DNA of 64,000 bases. It comes from Apiotrichum sp. Y4204 (taxonomy: Eukaryota > Basidiomycota > Tremellomycetes > Trichosporonales > Trichosporonaceae). The position numbers and the translations under genes were made by a program. The stretch covers positions 1 through 64,000 of the forward strand of contig JAMYHL010000076.1 in the NCBI GenBank assembly GCA_025531455.1, in the 5' to 3' direction. Each line of letters begins with the position of its first letter. Position 1 is the stretch's first letter. The notes beneath the pieces are model-generated. The model was not told where the DNA came from and made no database searches. It worked only from the letters and a program-made list of their open reading frames with translations. Shown piece after piece: positions 33,707 through 44,787 of the stretch.

Positions 33707-34936
33707 ATGGCGTCGCCGCCAAACGACCTCCAAGACGGGGACGCGCCCAGTATCCCCTCCTCACCCAACGCGGTACTGCAGGACGAGGACCAGCTCGCAG
33801 CCCTCGCGGCCCTCGAGTTGCAGGCACCCCCACGCCTCAACCTCGCCCCGCACGCGCCACCTCGCATCTCTCCTCCGAATACAGCACTCACAGCATTCCT
33901 GTCCATGTCCGGCGCCTTCCTCCCCGCCGAGCTGTATCCCGCCGCACTCCAGGGTCTGCTAGCGCACAACGCGTACCTCCAACAAAAGCTCGCGCGACAA
34001 GAGGCGGAAGCGGAAGTAGAGTTCGACCTCACCGCGTTCGAGGGGGAGAGGGAACATGTCCTGGCACTGCTGGCGCGTGTACCTAGGTTAGCTATACGCG
34101 ACTTACACCAGCTGACGGACAGTACCCCGCCCGATTCTAGCCAGCAGGAAGGGGGAGGCAGTAGCGCCGAGCCAGAAGTGGGTGGGATATTGCCAGAGCT
34201 TGTTGATGATGTGGCGCCATCTCCGCTTCCGCCGACTCCGCCTTCCCCGCCTTCTCCATCTTATTCGCCGTCTCAAGCGACACAGCCTTCTTCTCCCTTC
34301 CGGCCTCTGCTCCAGAAACTCGATATTACCGAGTCAAACTTCGATCTGGACAGCTACAACTCGGACGCCGACGCCGAGGGCGAGCCAGACCCAGAGGTGG
34401 ACATGCCAGAAGTCGTCGCAGAAGCGCCACCGTCAGCGCCCTCATCTCCATTGTCCGCCCCGCCAGACTCGAATCTCCCCCCATTGCCAACTAGCTCTCC
34501 ACCGGTACCACTGGCACCAGCGCCCAGCATCCCCCTACCGCCCCCGCCGGCATGCAAGCGCCCTCCCCTCCCAGCTCGGAAACGCCTCCCAGAGCCCCTG
34601 GCGCAGCGCTTCACGACGCCGCGAAACCCCACACCCGTTAACCCTCTGCGGGCGCGTCTCGCCCCGGGTCCTGCCACGGAAGGTTCAACGACCGCCCCGG
34701 CTCCCCCAGCTCCGAAGCGCAAGAAGAAGCCGTACCGCAACCCCCTGATCATCACGTACGACAAAAAACGCAGGGGGCGCGCGCGCAGTGGATCAAAACC
34801 GAAGCAGCCTGCGCGCCGAGATATCGACTACGACGTGTTCGTGCCCGAGGGCCAGCTCTCCCCTCGCGCTGTGAAGCGCCAGCGGAATCGGTGGAGGGGG
34901 TGGGGGCTCGAGGTCGTGCCTCCTGACCAGGATTGA
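33707..34936 (+). CDS. Proline-rich, probably nuclear protein of unknown function
   Basis: Intronless ORF of 409 aa with an ATG in good context (CACCATGG). Residues 60-115 could fold (AFLSMSGAFLPAELYPAALQ, then a helix NAYLQQKLARQEAEAEVEF). Most of the rest is disordered and Pro/Ser-rich. Basic clusters KRKKK, KKRRGRAR and KRQRNRWRGW near the C-terminus look like nuclear localisation or nucleic-acid-binding segments. 'LDITESNFDLDSYNSDADAE' is a possible acidic interaction motif. No family is recognised. It sits in tandem 300 bases after alpha-COP. The composition matches neighbouring genes and the frame is uninterrupted, so I take it as real. Confidence 0.6.
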   Translation: MASPPNDLQDGDAPSIPSSPNAVLQDEDQLAALAALELQAPPRLNLAPHAPPRISPPNTALTAFLSMSGAFLPAELYPAALQGLLAHNAYLQQKLARQEAEAEVEFDLTAFEGEREHVLALLARVPRLAIRDLHQLTDSTPPDSSQQEGGGSSAEPEVGGILPELVDDVAPSPLPPTPPSPPSPSYSPSQATQPSSPFRPLLQKLDITESNFDLDSYNSDADAEGEPDPEVDMPEVVAEAPPSAPSSPLSAPPDSNLPPLPTSSPPVPLAPAPSIPLPPPPACKRPPLPARKRLPEPLAQRFTTPRNPTPVNPLRARLAPGPATEGSTTAPAPPAPKRKKKPYRNPLIITYDKKRRGRARSGSKPKQPARRDIDYDVFVPEGQLSPRAVKRQRNRWRGWGLEVVPPDQD

Positions 34937-35307
34937 GCAGCGGAGAAAGCGGGTGGGATTGAGGGCGTGTCCGGTTTGGATCTCAGATTGAGTTTATCTT
35001 GAAGAGACACCTATGTATGTATGAGCTTCTTTTGAGGTACGGCGCGTTACTGGCAATGTGAGACCACCGTAGAAGCCTCTATTGACCGCATTCCTTCTGA
35101 TTTCGATGATACATGAACCATTCCTTCTAGCTCTGGGTCTATATCAAACAGCTGAGACGTTGCATCAGCCATTGCTTGCGCGCTTGCAGACTGTTAACAG
35201 AGTGCTTCCCAGAGTTAAGTCCCCTTAGATAAGTTGCACGATCTTGCGTGCTTGCGCGCACCCAGGGACGCAGACTGCAAACAAAAGACCAGAACCTGAT
35301 CAGAAGC
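34937..35307. other. Intergenic region before tRNA-Ser
   Basis: 3' flanks of the Pro-rich gene (+) and of tRNA-Ser (-). No ORF or repeat of note. Confidence 0.5.
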
Positions 35308-35312
35308 AAAAA
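35308..35312 (-). terminator. Pol III terminator of tRNA-Ser
   Basis: Five T on the minus strand, three bases beyond the tRNA 3' end. Confidence 0.75.
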
Positions 35313-35315
35313 TCC

Positions 35316-35419
35316 AGGTGCGACAGGGATTTGAACCCTGGCGTCTTACGACAAATGATGGACTAGATGCTTTGAAAGCAGATTCTAATCATTCCCCTTA
35401 ACCACTCGGGCATCGCACC
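35316..35419 (-). tRNA. tRNA-Ser(AGA) with a 23-nt intron
   Basis: Read on the minus strand: acceptor stem GGTGCGA/TCGCACC, D arm with GAGTGGTTAAGG, anticodon stem AATGA/TCATT, loop TT-AGA-A, then a 23-nt intron at 35382-35360 directly after position 37. A long variable arm (GTC-GTAA-GAC type) marks it as class II. The T arm is CAGGG-TTCAAAT-CCCTG (B box). The anticodon AGA is serine. Confidence 0.93.
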
Positions 35420-35637
35420 TCGACATTTCCCAAAATTTGGTGTTGACCAGGACATTTATTTCACCGACATAAGTTTTGGAATTTGACGGACAGTCGTGAG
35501 CCAGTATAAATCGCTCTGAACATTGAAGAGAGAGCGCGCACTTCACTGTTACAAGTTGGGTCTCTGCGGTATCACAGCAGCATGTTAGGATCCTAGAGCG
35601 TAATTACTTCATATGTTATCACAAAAACCCTCACATC

Positions 35638-36771
35638 CTATGCCACCTCGCCCCCATCTGTAACCGGCTCGACCCAGCCGATGCCATGGAACAGCCCGAC
35701 GCGAATGAGGGCAATAACGAGGGGCACACCCACAGCCCGCCACTGTACTGGCAGGTCGCGGGGCACCGTGGCGGCGACGAAGCGCGCACCCTCGGCAGTA
35801 CGGTAAGTCTCCACGCCATCCGTCGCGGCGTCGATCTCGGGCTGCGGAAGGCGATTGCCGCGCTCCGACACCTCCTCCGTGCCGGCCTCGTACTTTGACA
35901 CACCCTCATCCCGCGCACGCTCCTCGACCTCCGCGGCGACGGACGCGTCCGCCGCTGCCACGGCTGACTCCGTCTTCCGCTGTACTTCGAGGGACAGGAG
36001 GTTTCGCAACAGCGCGACGGCGCGCGGCGCGTGGCTTGCAAGCCCGAGCGGGAAGACAGGTGTATCGGGGTCTTTGTCGCCGTTGGCAAGGAGCTTCGGC
36101 GTAACTGGATGGCGGAGGTCGAGGTCAAGCACGCCAATGACGCCGGCGTCGTCGTATGCCGGCAGCTGGTCGTTCAGCACCGCCCTCTCCTGCTCAGCGC
36201 TCAGAGGGCGGAAGAAGGTAACCGCGGAGTACTTTTTCGGAATGGTAAGCATTACGCGGCGCGCCTGGTCGAGCTCCTGCACGACGCGCTTGCCCAGCCC
36301 ATCTTCCACCATCTCGGGGAGGTTGCGCGGTACCTGTGCACCTGGCATGATGTTGTTTACGCCAAAGATGCCCGATCCTGTGGTCAGCCGCGTTCGTGGG
36401 CCGGTGAGATACCCACCTCCACGGAATGCCAGTGCCTCCAGAGTTTCGCGATGCAGCATGCAATAGGCCGACTTGCCCTTCTTGCTTGGCACATAGCGCT
36501 CGTGCTGCAGCCCCTCGGGGAAGAGCGCAACCTGGCCCGTCTTGTCGTCCACTACTGCTCCTCGGAGCTTGAGCATAAAGGCTGCGTGTCAGCTTGGTGC
36601 TCGGAGTTCATAGCTGCAGTGAGACCATAAAGCAGACGCATGACTATTTGCCATCTTGCCCGGTACTGATGTGGTCAGACTATCGCGTTTGCGCACATTT
36701 GGGAAACTGCTTGTTGGTCCTGCTGCACCGTCGGATGTAGCTATCGAGCATATACGCTGGGCGTCAGTCAT
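35638..36771 (-). CDS. Conserved-looking protein of unknown function, one C-terminal hydrophobic segment
   Basis: Best model has four exons on the minus strand: 36771-36697, 36665-36626, 36581-36417 and 36377-35638 (339 aa). Intron 1 is only 31 nt (GTGCGC...CTGACCACATCAG). Intron 2 has a weak donor (GTCTCA) but a perfect CTGACACGCAG acceptor. Intron 3 (39 nt, GTGGGT...CTGACCACAG) is in frame without a stop and could be retained. The joined N-terminal region reads smoothly as RARWQIVMRLLYAFMLKLRG, then 'VALFPEGLQHERYVPSKKGK' and 'IFGVNNIMPGAQVPRNLPEM'. The middle has 'RVMLTIPKKYSAVTFFRPL'. A Glu/Ala-rich helix and a hydrophobic segment (VPLVIALIRVGLF) close the protein. I recognise no family. 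A simpler model would start at the ATG at 36576. Confidence 0.6.
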
Positions 36772-36881
36772 TCAGTAAGAGCACGGCTCCAGTTGTAAAA
36801 CAAGATTTATCAGTACAAATCCCGGTACTGGACGGCCTTTGAGGACGTCCACGCCCAGAACAGGACCTCATCACAGCCAAA

Positions 36882-37175
36882 CTACCACTTCCACTCACCA
36901 TACGGATTCAGCCGCGTCTCCTCGGCATCGTACCCCTCGGCGCGCACCCATCTGCGCTTATCGGGATAGTTGGGGTCGAAGATGATCGATCGTTCTCCGG
37001 GCTCCACCTTGTCGCGCGGCGCGCGGGGTGTCGGCGGCGGCGGCGCGAGCGGGTCGCTTGGGAGCGGCCCGGGTCGGTCCGAGGAAGAGGAGTTGTGGCG
37101 CCGCGATGTCGGGACGAGGCCGAGGAGGGAGCGGCGCGGGGCGAGGCAGCGGAGACAGGGTCGCGTCAGTGCCAT
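36882..37175 (-). CDS. Small protein with a mitochondrial presequence
   Basis: 97 aa, single exon. The chosen start is the internal ATG at 37175, in good context and followed by an Arg/Leu/Ser-rich, acid-free stretch (LTRPCLRCLAPRRSLLGLVP) typical of matrix targeting. An upstream in-frame ATG at 37304 would bury it. A Pro-rich linker follows, and then a compact C-terminal part: GERSIIFDPNYPDKRRWVRA and 'ETRLNPYGEWKW'. A GTGAGT overlaps the last codons, but no acceptor fits before the next gene, so I read through to the stop. I do not recognise the family. The stop lies about 110 bases upstream of the next gene's ATG on the same strand. Confidence 0.55.
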   Translation of the reverse strand: MALTRPCLRCLAPRRSLLGLVPTSRRHNSSSSDRPGPLPSDPLAPPPPTPRAPRDKVEPGERSIIFDPNYPDKRRWVRAEGYDAEETRLNPYGEWKW

Positions 37176-38078
37176 TGTTGTGTGAGTGGATGAGGGTCGG
37201 TGGAATGGAGAGGAGACTGAAAGTTCATGGCCTTCATGGCTGGCTGCGATTGTGGGTTTTGCGTCACTGCGGTCAGTCGTCAATCTCGTCGAAAAATGGG
37301 ACATATGACGTCGTTTCCCAGGGCTCAGAAAGTCGTTCTCAATCCAAGAAACTCGTTCGTTCCATTCTCGAATTGTAACCAGATGTCTTGTATGTCTTGT
37401 CTATGAGGGGCATACGAGAAGCTCATATACCAGTTACGCTCTGAGATCCCCACCAGTTTGAAGCGTGCGCAGAGTGCTGCTCGTAGATGGGGGAAACGGC
37501 AATACCGCTGTCCGTCATCTCCGCGCACGGAAGCGGTGAAAACAATGAGGGTAATGGGGCAGGAACCACCGTGAACCGCTGAAGCTATTGAGACACGGAG
37601 CACACTGAGATACTCATCTGTACGCGGCCCTCAGCTTGTGGCGAGTCAATGCATCACATGCATACCTGGTATGAAGAGTAAGAATGCAGATGAGTGACGA
37701 GTGCGGTTGTCATGTGTCTGTCGCACTTGCCCAAAGCGTGCCACTTATCACTGGGCTAATTGGGTCATTAGCTTTCGGAGCTGTTCTGTTCCGCAATACG
37801 CTATAGGACATAATCGGAGATCCATCCAATAACAACATGAGCAGCGAACAACCCGCAAGAGACCGCTAGAGAGAACATCCCACCCACACCCACACCCAAC
37901 TCGGCTCTCCCCACCCACATCTCCGACTCGAACTCGCCTTTCCATCCATCGACCATTGTCACCTCCTCCTCGTCCGTAACATCTATCCCACCACCCGTCT
38001 ATCAGATACACATCCCGCAGTTCGCTACCCACACCCTTCACCTCCCTTCCCGCAGGCGACACCCTCGCACAGCAGACC
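37176..38078. other. Divergent intergenic region (small mitochondrial gene / carrier gene)
   Basis: 903 bases. No gene-like ORF. The end nearest the carrier gene is C/A-rich (CCCACCCACACCCACACCC at about 37880-37900), consistent with its leader. Confidence 0.5.
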
Positions 38079-40316
38079 ATGGCGGCGGCGACGGGGTGAG
38101 TTACCACGCACTTCCGGTTCGACCAGCCACACTGCCGGCTCGCACGTCACGAACGTGCCGGCAACCGCGATCACAGCCCAACAAACAATTTCTGTTTGCC
38201 GGCTCGCCCACCAACACATGCTCGCACAGGGTACTGACTCCAGGAATCCGCCCTACGATGGGCCGTGGATTCGCCGCGCGCGTCTCGCCGACGAGTGGCT
38301 TGCCAGTGAGTGCACGCCAGAGCTGTGGAGCGCGACTAACCCCAGATCACAAGGTCGTGAGTTGCTGTGGAGGTGGAGGCGGGGTGTGAATGGGAACGGC
38401 GCGACACGGCGGACGACTCGCATGAGCGATGCACAATGCCCTGCAGACGAGCTTGCTTGCATGCAAGACGCGTTTGGTCGGTCAAGTCGTTTGACGTGCT
38501 TCAGATGACCGGACGTCTCGGCGCCGAAACGCGGTAACGGTCGTACAGATGAAGCATCTTGCCACCGGGTTCTTTGATCTGACCCTTGGTTCTCACCGGC
38601 GCGCGCGTGAACGCCTTCAAGCACCAGGCCGCCCGCCGTGGGCCTGCGACTGTGCTGCTTGTGGGCATGCAGCGCATGAGTCTCTTCAATGCCTGACGTC
38701 GTTACTGCTCCATGACACCTTCCTCCTGAACATTGGGAACTTGCTGACACCAGGTCGTGTCCGCGACGACTGCGTCTCTTGTCTCGACCTTTGCGGGCTT
38801 CCCGGTGAGTAGCAGCACGCATCGACTTGCCGATCCCCGTGACGATCTCCGAAGTAGTTATCCCACGGATCGTCCATGATGGCCATATGATCGTCTCGAA
38901 GATCGGATCGCTTCAGTCACCGTGTCCGGCAGTCTCGGCCACTGCTCTGATCACACCATGATTACATCATGCTAATCTTCAGCTCGACTCGCTCAAGTCT
39001 CGACTACAATCGTCGCGTGAGAGCCTCACCATTCCCCGCCTTGCCGCCGAGGTCATCCGCGAGGAGGGTATTGGGGGCTTGTGGCGTGGATTCCCGTGAG
39101 TGCATGGGCCCCAGCGATAGCAAACGCCATCGTTATCTTATCACATTCGTCGTTTGTTCTCAAGCTAACCCTCAGGCTGCCACTCATCACCATCTCCATC
39201 GTCCGCACAATTAGTTTCACCATATATTCCTCCTCTAAACGCATCATCAACTCTGTACCCGGAACAACATCTGAGCCGGGCGAGAACAAGCCGTGGCTGG
39301 ATATCCATCTCGGCATCCTAAATCGCGACACGGCCAGTAATGTCGCTATGACGAGTTTGCTGGCGGGCGCCGCGAGTGGTGCGGTCGTGTGTCTTGGTAG
39401 CGCGCCGTTCGAGCTTGTCAAGGTGAGTGTAATGCGTGTGTTATGGAAGGGGACGTGGGTGGACGAGTCTGGGCTGAGGGCTATCACCCTGTGGTTACAT
39501 ATACTGACTGCTTAGGTTCGGCGACAGCTCGAGTATCAGATCTACCGAGACTCGCACCCAGAGCTCTTTAACTCTAGCAGCGGAAATGGGAGTGGGAGTG
39601 GGAACGATCCGGGTTTTAAGAAGGCGACGCCACCCAAAACGCAGGCCGCGACGTCTGCAGCGGCAGCAGCACGAGCCAAGCCGCCGCCGTTCGTGCCGCC
39701 GACAACGCTGCAGGCGGTGAATGCCATCGTATCGAACTCCGGTGTCCTGGGCCTGTGGACCGGGTTCAGATTACACTTTGTGCGCGACACGCTGGGAACA
39801 GCCCTCTACTTTGCAGAGTACGACGTGATGCGGTTCTGGCTCGGGCGTAAGCGCGGCAACGACCCGATCGGGAGCGACGACAAGTACAGCGGGAGCGGGC
39901 AGGCCGACCTGCCGGACTGGGCCAAGGGGTGGCTTCCCGCGCAGCTCGTCCCCTTCCTGTGTGGCTCCCTCGCCGGCGTCACCTCGTGGGCACTGATCTA
40001 CCCGGTAGATGTGAGTTCGAGAAGATGTTGACCATTCCTCACACCGCAGGCTATCAAAACAAAAGCACAACAACGCGCACTCTCGGGCCTGCCGGCGCGA
40101 ACCCCGCTCACGCAGTTCCTGCGCCTCGTGCGCGGCACGGACGCGGACAACCCGAAGCCGCTCATCTCGGGCATTGCGCGCCTGTACCGCGGCCTCGGGG
40201 TGAGCATGATCCGAAGTATGCTCACGCACGGCCTGCTCTGGACGCTGGTCGACTGGACGAGCGCGTATATCGGGACGCACCCGTGCGAGCGCGCAGCAGA
40301 GCGGCTGCTCGCATAG
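38079..40316 (+). CDS. Mitochondrial carrier family (SLC25) protein
   Basis: Eight exons: 38079-38095 (17 nt), 38244-38305, 38346-38356 (11 nt), 38754-38804, 38983-39095, 39176-39422, 39516-40010 and 40050-40316 (420 aa). Three carrier signature repeats appear after splicing: FPLDSLKSR at about residue 47, APFELVKVRR at about 163 and YPVDAIKTK at about 330. This three-fold PxD/ExxK/R pattern defines inner-membrane solute carriers. A Ser/Ala/Lys-rich insert of about 45 residues (about 180-220) interrupts the second repeat, and a hydrophilic loop with Gly/Asp precedes the third. The substrate cannot be told from the sequence. The 11-nt exon is supported because it joins ADEWLANHKV to VVSATTASLV, giving a normal first helix. 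Intron 3 is long (397 nt). Confidence 0.88.
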
Positions 40317-40534
40317 CGCCGAGTGGGGATCTAGAGTATATAAACCTTAGGACGGAGGATAGACGAGCCGTAGCCGTGGGCGCCGCAGCCCCCGGGAGCA
40401 TCATGCCGCGGACTAGCCGTGGCCCATACAGTACACCAAATGCATTGCCTCGAAAATAAGTGTTGCACTCCAGAGGTCCGGGCACGATAATATACATCAA
40501 AGCACGTGGCACTCCATCTACAAGAACTCATAGT

Positions 40535-43500
40535 CTATCTCCGGCGTGGGCGAGGCACATTACCTCCGTCGCCGAGCACGTTGGCGCCGAGGGCGAGCGC
40601 ACGCTCGTGCTCCCGCTCGCGGTCCCTCTCACTCCGGTCAGAGTGTTTCCGCGTGAGGCGCTTCGGGCTAGGAAGTCGTCCGAGTGACGACGACAAGCTG
40701 CGGACAGGCGCCGGGGGGTTGAGGCTCCCGTTGGTCATCGTGCTTGCTCGGAACGGTCCGCTCGCACTGCTCGACGAGCTACGCGCACTGGCAGCCGATT
40801 CGATGCTCGCAATGCTCGCGGCGCTGTCGACGCGGGCAAGGGGCACGGTGGGCGGGGAATATATCGTCGACTCGGAGCCCGTGCTCGCCAATAGGGCCAT
40901 GTGCGGCGGGAGAGCACCGTTCGCAATGGGTTCTCCGTCGTCTGCACCGGCTTTGCGGCGGTACGAGGCAATGAGGACGTGGCGGGGCTCGGTGCGCCGC
41001 CAGCTTGGCATGGGGTACGCGCGCTTGCGGGGCGTCGTGCCGGTCGGCTCGTCGATTGCGATATCGGTGAGGAAGCGGGCTGTGGCGTTTTCGATCTCGC
41101 CGAGGCGGGACTGCGCGGCACTATGTGCAGCCTCGGCGGTGGACGAGGCGGTCGCGTGCTGTTGTCAGTTTGGATCTCAAAGGTATTTGTTGTGCTTACA
41201 GATGCAAGCAGGGTCGAAGTGAGATGCGCGACCTCGTCGGCGTCGCGCCGCACGCGCTTGGCCGCGCGCGTGTGGCCCTCGCTGGCGTTGCGCTTCAGCG
41301 CGGATAAAGTGGATGTCTGGGCCTCTGCGCGTCGGGTGGTGTTTTCCGAGACTGGCGTTAGATGCTTGTATATAACAGGGACTCACGCTTGGAAGCAGTG
41401 CTGCCGAGCTGGGCGCAAGACGCGTCCACGCCGCGTGCCTGCGTGTCCGCATCGGAGGCTGTGGCCGCAATGTACGCGTCGAGCTGGGAACGCGTGCCTT
41501 GCGCAACGTTTGCGAGTGCCTGCCGTCAGATCAGTCCCACAAAGTCACCTACTTTCTCGCCTTCTCCGCGCTGCTTCTCAACGGCAGCACTACGGCGCTC
41601 AAGGTCGTCGCTAAACTTCTCGGCTGTCCTCTCGCCAGCACTAATGACACCCGCATGCTCCTCCCCAAAGGCCTGCACAGCAGCGATGCCCTCGTCATTG
41701 CCCTCGCGCACGCGGCCAACAGCGGACCGGAGGCGCGCGTCCTGCGCGTCCGTGTAGCCGGTGATCATTGCCGAGATGTTGTTGATCAGGTCCGTGCGGA
41801 GCTTGGCGCTCGTCGCCTGCTCCTCGTCCAGGAGGCGCGTGAGGTGTGCGTTCTGGGCGCGCAGGCGGGCTGTCTCGGCATCGGCGGCAGCAGCGGCTAG
41901 AGCCTGCGCCGAAGTGAAGGTGGCGTTCTGCGCGGTGATGTTCTCCCGCGCGGCGGTGATAACTGCGTCGAGGAGGGAAGTAGATGTGTTGAGCACGCCA
42001 CCCACGACAGAGAGGTGTGTCTCCTGGTGATGCAGGAGGTCTTCAACCATCTGGTTGCTTCGCGACACGAGGCGCTGCGACCATGCGGACACGCTCGCCT
42101 GCAGGTCCTGCTTTATGGCAAGGATCGCGTCGGCGATCGAAATGCTGTCGATCTTACCCTCGTCAATCGAGGTGGAGAGCGTCGTAGCGAGGCTGTCAAA
42201 CGCGCCAAACGCCGAGTCGAGCTCGCGGAGATGAACCTCCGATTCCTTTTGTCAGCACATTTCCACTTGCACACTCACCGCCTGGCCGCGCTGGGCGTAC
42301 GCCTGCAGGTCGTCCTTGATCACCTGCCCAAAGCCGGCCTGCACGCTGTTCAGCTCCTCGATGCCGTCCCGCAGATCCGCCTGGAGGACCTGCATTTCCG
42401 CGCCGAAGCGCGTCGCTCCCCCGGTGTTGGTGTCGATAACATCCGTAAGGCGACCAAGCTTGTCAAAAAGCCCGCCAACGTCGCGCACACTCGCGCTCGC
42501 GACGCCGTGCAGCTCGGCCGCGACCGTGTGCAGCCTCTGCTCGCCGGCCTGGAACGCCTCGCTGACGACCTTCTCTTCGTCAAGCTCCGTGCGCACAGCC
42601 GCGACCTCGTCCTTGGTCAGCGCAACGAGGTCGGTGAGCTGGCGCTCCGACTCGCGGGCGGTCTCGAGCTCGTCGGTGGTGGTCACGAAGCGTGCCATGA
42701 GCGTGTCGAACTCGGTCTTGCGTGTCTTGAGTTCAATCTCGATGGCGGCGACGCGCTGTCGCGCCGAGTCAAAGTCGCTCTTTTGACGGTTCTGGTTCTG
42801 CTGCATCTCGAGGTATATTTCCTCGGGTATGTACACGCCGTTCTTCTCGCGTGTCGCGATAAGCTCGGCCTTGAGACGCTCGATTTCGCCGACATACTCC
42901 TTGAGAAGGCCCGCCTTGGTGAGGTGTGCGTTGACTTCAGGCTTGTTCTTGATGGATTTGGCGCGCAGCGCGTAGTCGAGAGTCGAGATTGTCTCCTCCA
43001 TGTTGGAGCGGGTGGGGCTGACAGTTGCGATGATGCACGTCTTGGTTCGACCACCAAGCGAGTCTTGTAGGAGGCGGGTGAGCTTTGATTCACGGTACGG
43101 GATGTGGCTGCCCTTGTCGACAAGCGCGGATATCACGCGGCCAAGGGTAAGCAGCGACTGGTTGATCATGCCTGCTTCGCGGGCACGCTTGTTCTCCGCC
43201 CCTGAGCGGCCAATGGCCTCGGAGCCGGCCAGGTCGACGAGGTTGAACTTTCCGATACGCAGCAGGTCCTCTTGCCCGTTCTCGACGCCCGTCTCGCGGA
43301 CGTGTACCGTGAGCGTAAAGATAGAGTGTGAGCGCGACGACTCCGAGTTAAGCTTTGTCTCGGCTGTCTGCCTGCGCTGCGTCCCCTTGGCGAGTGCATT
43401 CAGTCCGTCCTTCAAATTCCGCAGACCAGACTCTTCGACGCCCTGTATTGTGACGCCCTTCTTGCTCGAGTCCTCAAAGATCTTGATCGCGGAGCCCACA

Positions 43501-44259
43501 GAGTCTTTGTACTCTGGCGCCAGAAGGTCACGGAGCTCCTCATTGTACAGCTCGATGTAGGAGCACTTGACCGCATACTCGAGGTTCTCCTGTGCCTCGA
43601 GGTGGGAGAAAAGCTTGTGGAGCACGCGCGGGATGATGCCGGCCTCATGCGATGGGCGCATTAATGGGGTTGGCACCGTGTCGCCCTGCATCGTGTATCT
43701 GGGGTCAGACGTCGTACCACGAGAAAGCCGCAACGTACGTTTTTCCTGTTCCAGTCTGGCCATATGCAAAGATCGTGCAGTTGTACCCCGACAAAACCTC
43801 GTCCAGCATCCCATCCGCGACCTCGTTGAAGATCATGCTCTGGTCGGCCTCGGGGCCGAATACGCGGTCAAACGGGTATGTGCGGGTGTTGGGGTGTCCT
43901 CCGCCGGCGTAGGCGGACGCGGTTGTAAATGTCGCCGCGGATGCCGCCGACGCAGCTATCATCGGGGACGTCTCGATCGTGATCGCCTTTGTCAATGGTG
44001 CTTCGGTAGTGACGATCGCAGGGCTTCCCTCCGCAATTTCAGTTTCTGAACGTCCACGACATCGGACAACAACGTTGATGTTCGTCTCGGATGCTTGGGA
44101 GGGTACTCTTGTGTTGGCGTTTGCTGCTGTGCTCAAGCGGCGTCGGCGGGGTTCTTCAGAACGCGGGGCGGGACCCGAGCGCGACGGGCGTGCAGAGCTG
44201 ACGGAGGGCGCGCGGCTCGCCGGCCGCGCCGTCCCAGTCGATAGGGCGCGTTTCGACAT
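40535..44259 (-). CDS. Kinesin-5 (BimC/Eg5/Cin8 type) motor
   Basis: Six exons on the minus strand: 44259-43739, 43698-42279, 42245-41553, 41519-41387, 41351-41200 and 41158-40535 (1180 aa). An Arg/Ser-rich N-terminus precedes the motor (about 85-430) with P-loop YGQTGTGKT, switch [12 protein letters not shown] and switch [10 protein letters not shown]. The neck and stalk are long coiled coils (about 430-970). The tail holds a clear BimC box at about 1004-1030 ([18 protein letters not shown]), the Cdk-phosphorylated element that marks bipolar spindle kinesins, and then a Ser-rich, Arg-rich end. It slides antiparallel spindle microtubules and is normally essential. Introns are 33-41 nt. It is divergent from AFG1, sharing a 528-base promoter region. 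Confidence 0.95.
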
Positions 44260-44787
44260 GGCGGATCGGGGTGGATGGGTGTGTTGAGGGTGATGGTGTG
44301 TTGTGATGTTGGGTACCTGTGTTGTTTTGTTTTGTTTTGGCACTTTGCCCGCCGACAGTGTTTGTTGTGATCCAGATAGAAGTCAGGCGCGCACCTCATG
44401 GCCTGTGTTTACCTTGCGGAATCAAATCGAGCGCTATCGAGCCCTGTGGGCTCGGCGCGTGGCACTCACGCCACGCTCCTTCGGGTGGACGGAGTTAACC
44501 GGAATGTGGCACTCCTAGAGTCTCTCCGCTCTCCGCTCTGGCGTCGGCAGATGGCGCGCGGGGCCCACCGCCCGAGCCGGCCGAGCCAAGGCGCAAGGGA
44601 TGATGAGCTCGACGACGACAGCCGACATTCAAGCTGGGCAGGCAGCACGTTCAACCGGTATCACAACCCATTTCGTTCCTCCGGCGCTTAATATCTCCCC
44701 TCATCATCCACCCATTCTTAACCACCAGAGCTCGCATTCACAAACGTTTGCGAGCACACCCTCCGCCCACTCTCCATCCTCACCACA
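44260..44787. other. Bidirectional promoter region, kinesin-5 / AFG1
   Basis: 528 bases between two divergent start codons. A TGTTTTGTTTTGTTTTGG tract lies at about 44320-44338. No ORF of note. Confidence 0.5.

Noticed and set aside
36882..37175. Assignment of the small mitochondrial protein to the SDHAF4 (DUF1674) family
   Set aside because: The end '...TRLNPYGEWKW' recalls the SDHAF4 ending only loosely, and the conserved Gly-Gly-Pro block is absent.
42015..43070. 351-codon + strand ORF opposite kinesin-5
   Set aside because: Shadow of the motor and stalk coding sequence.
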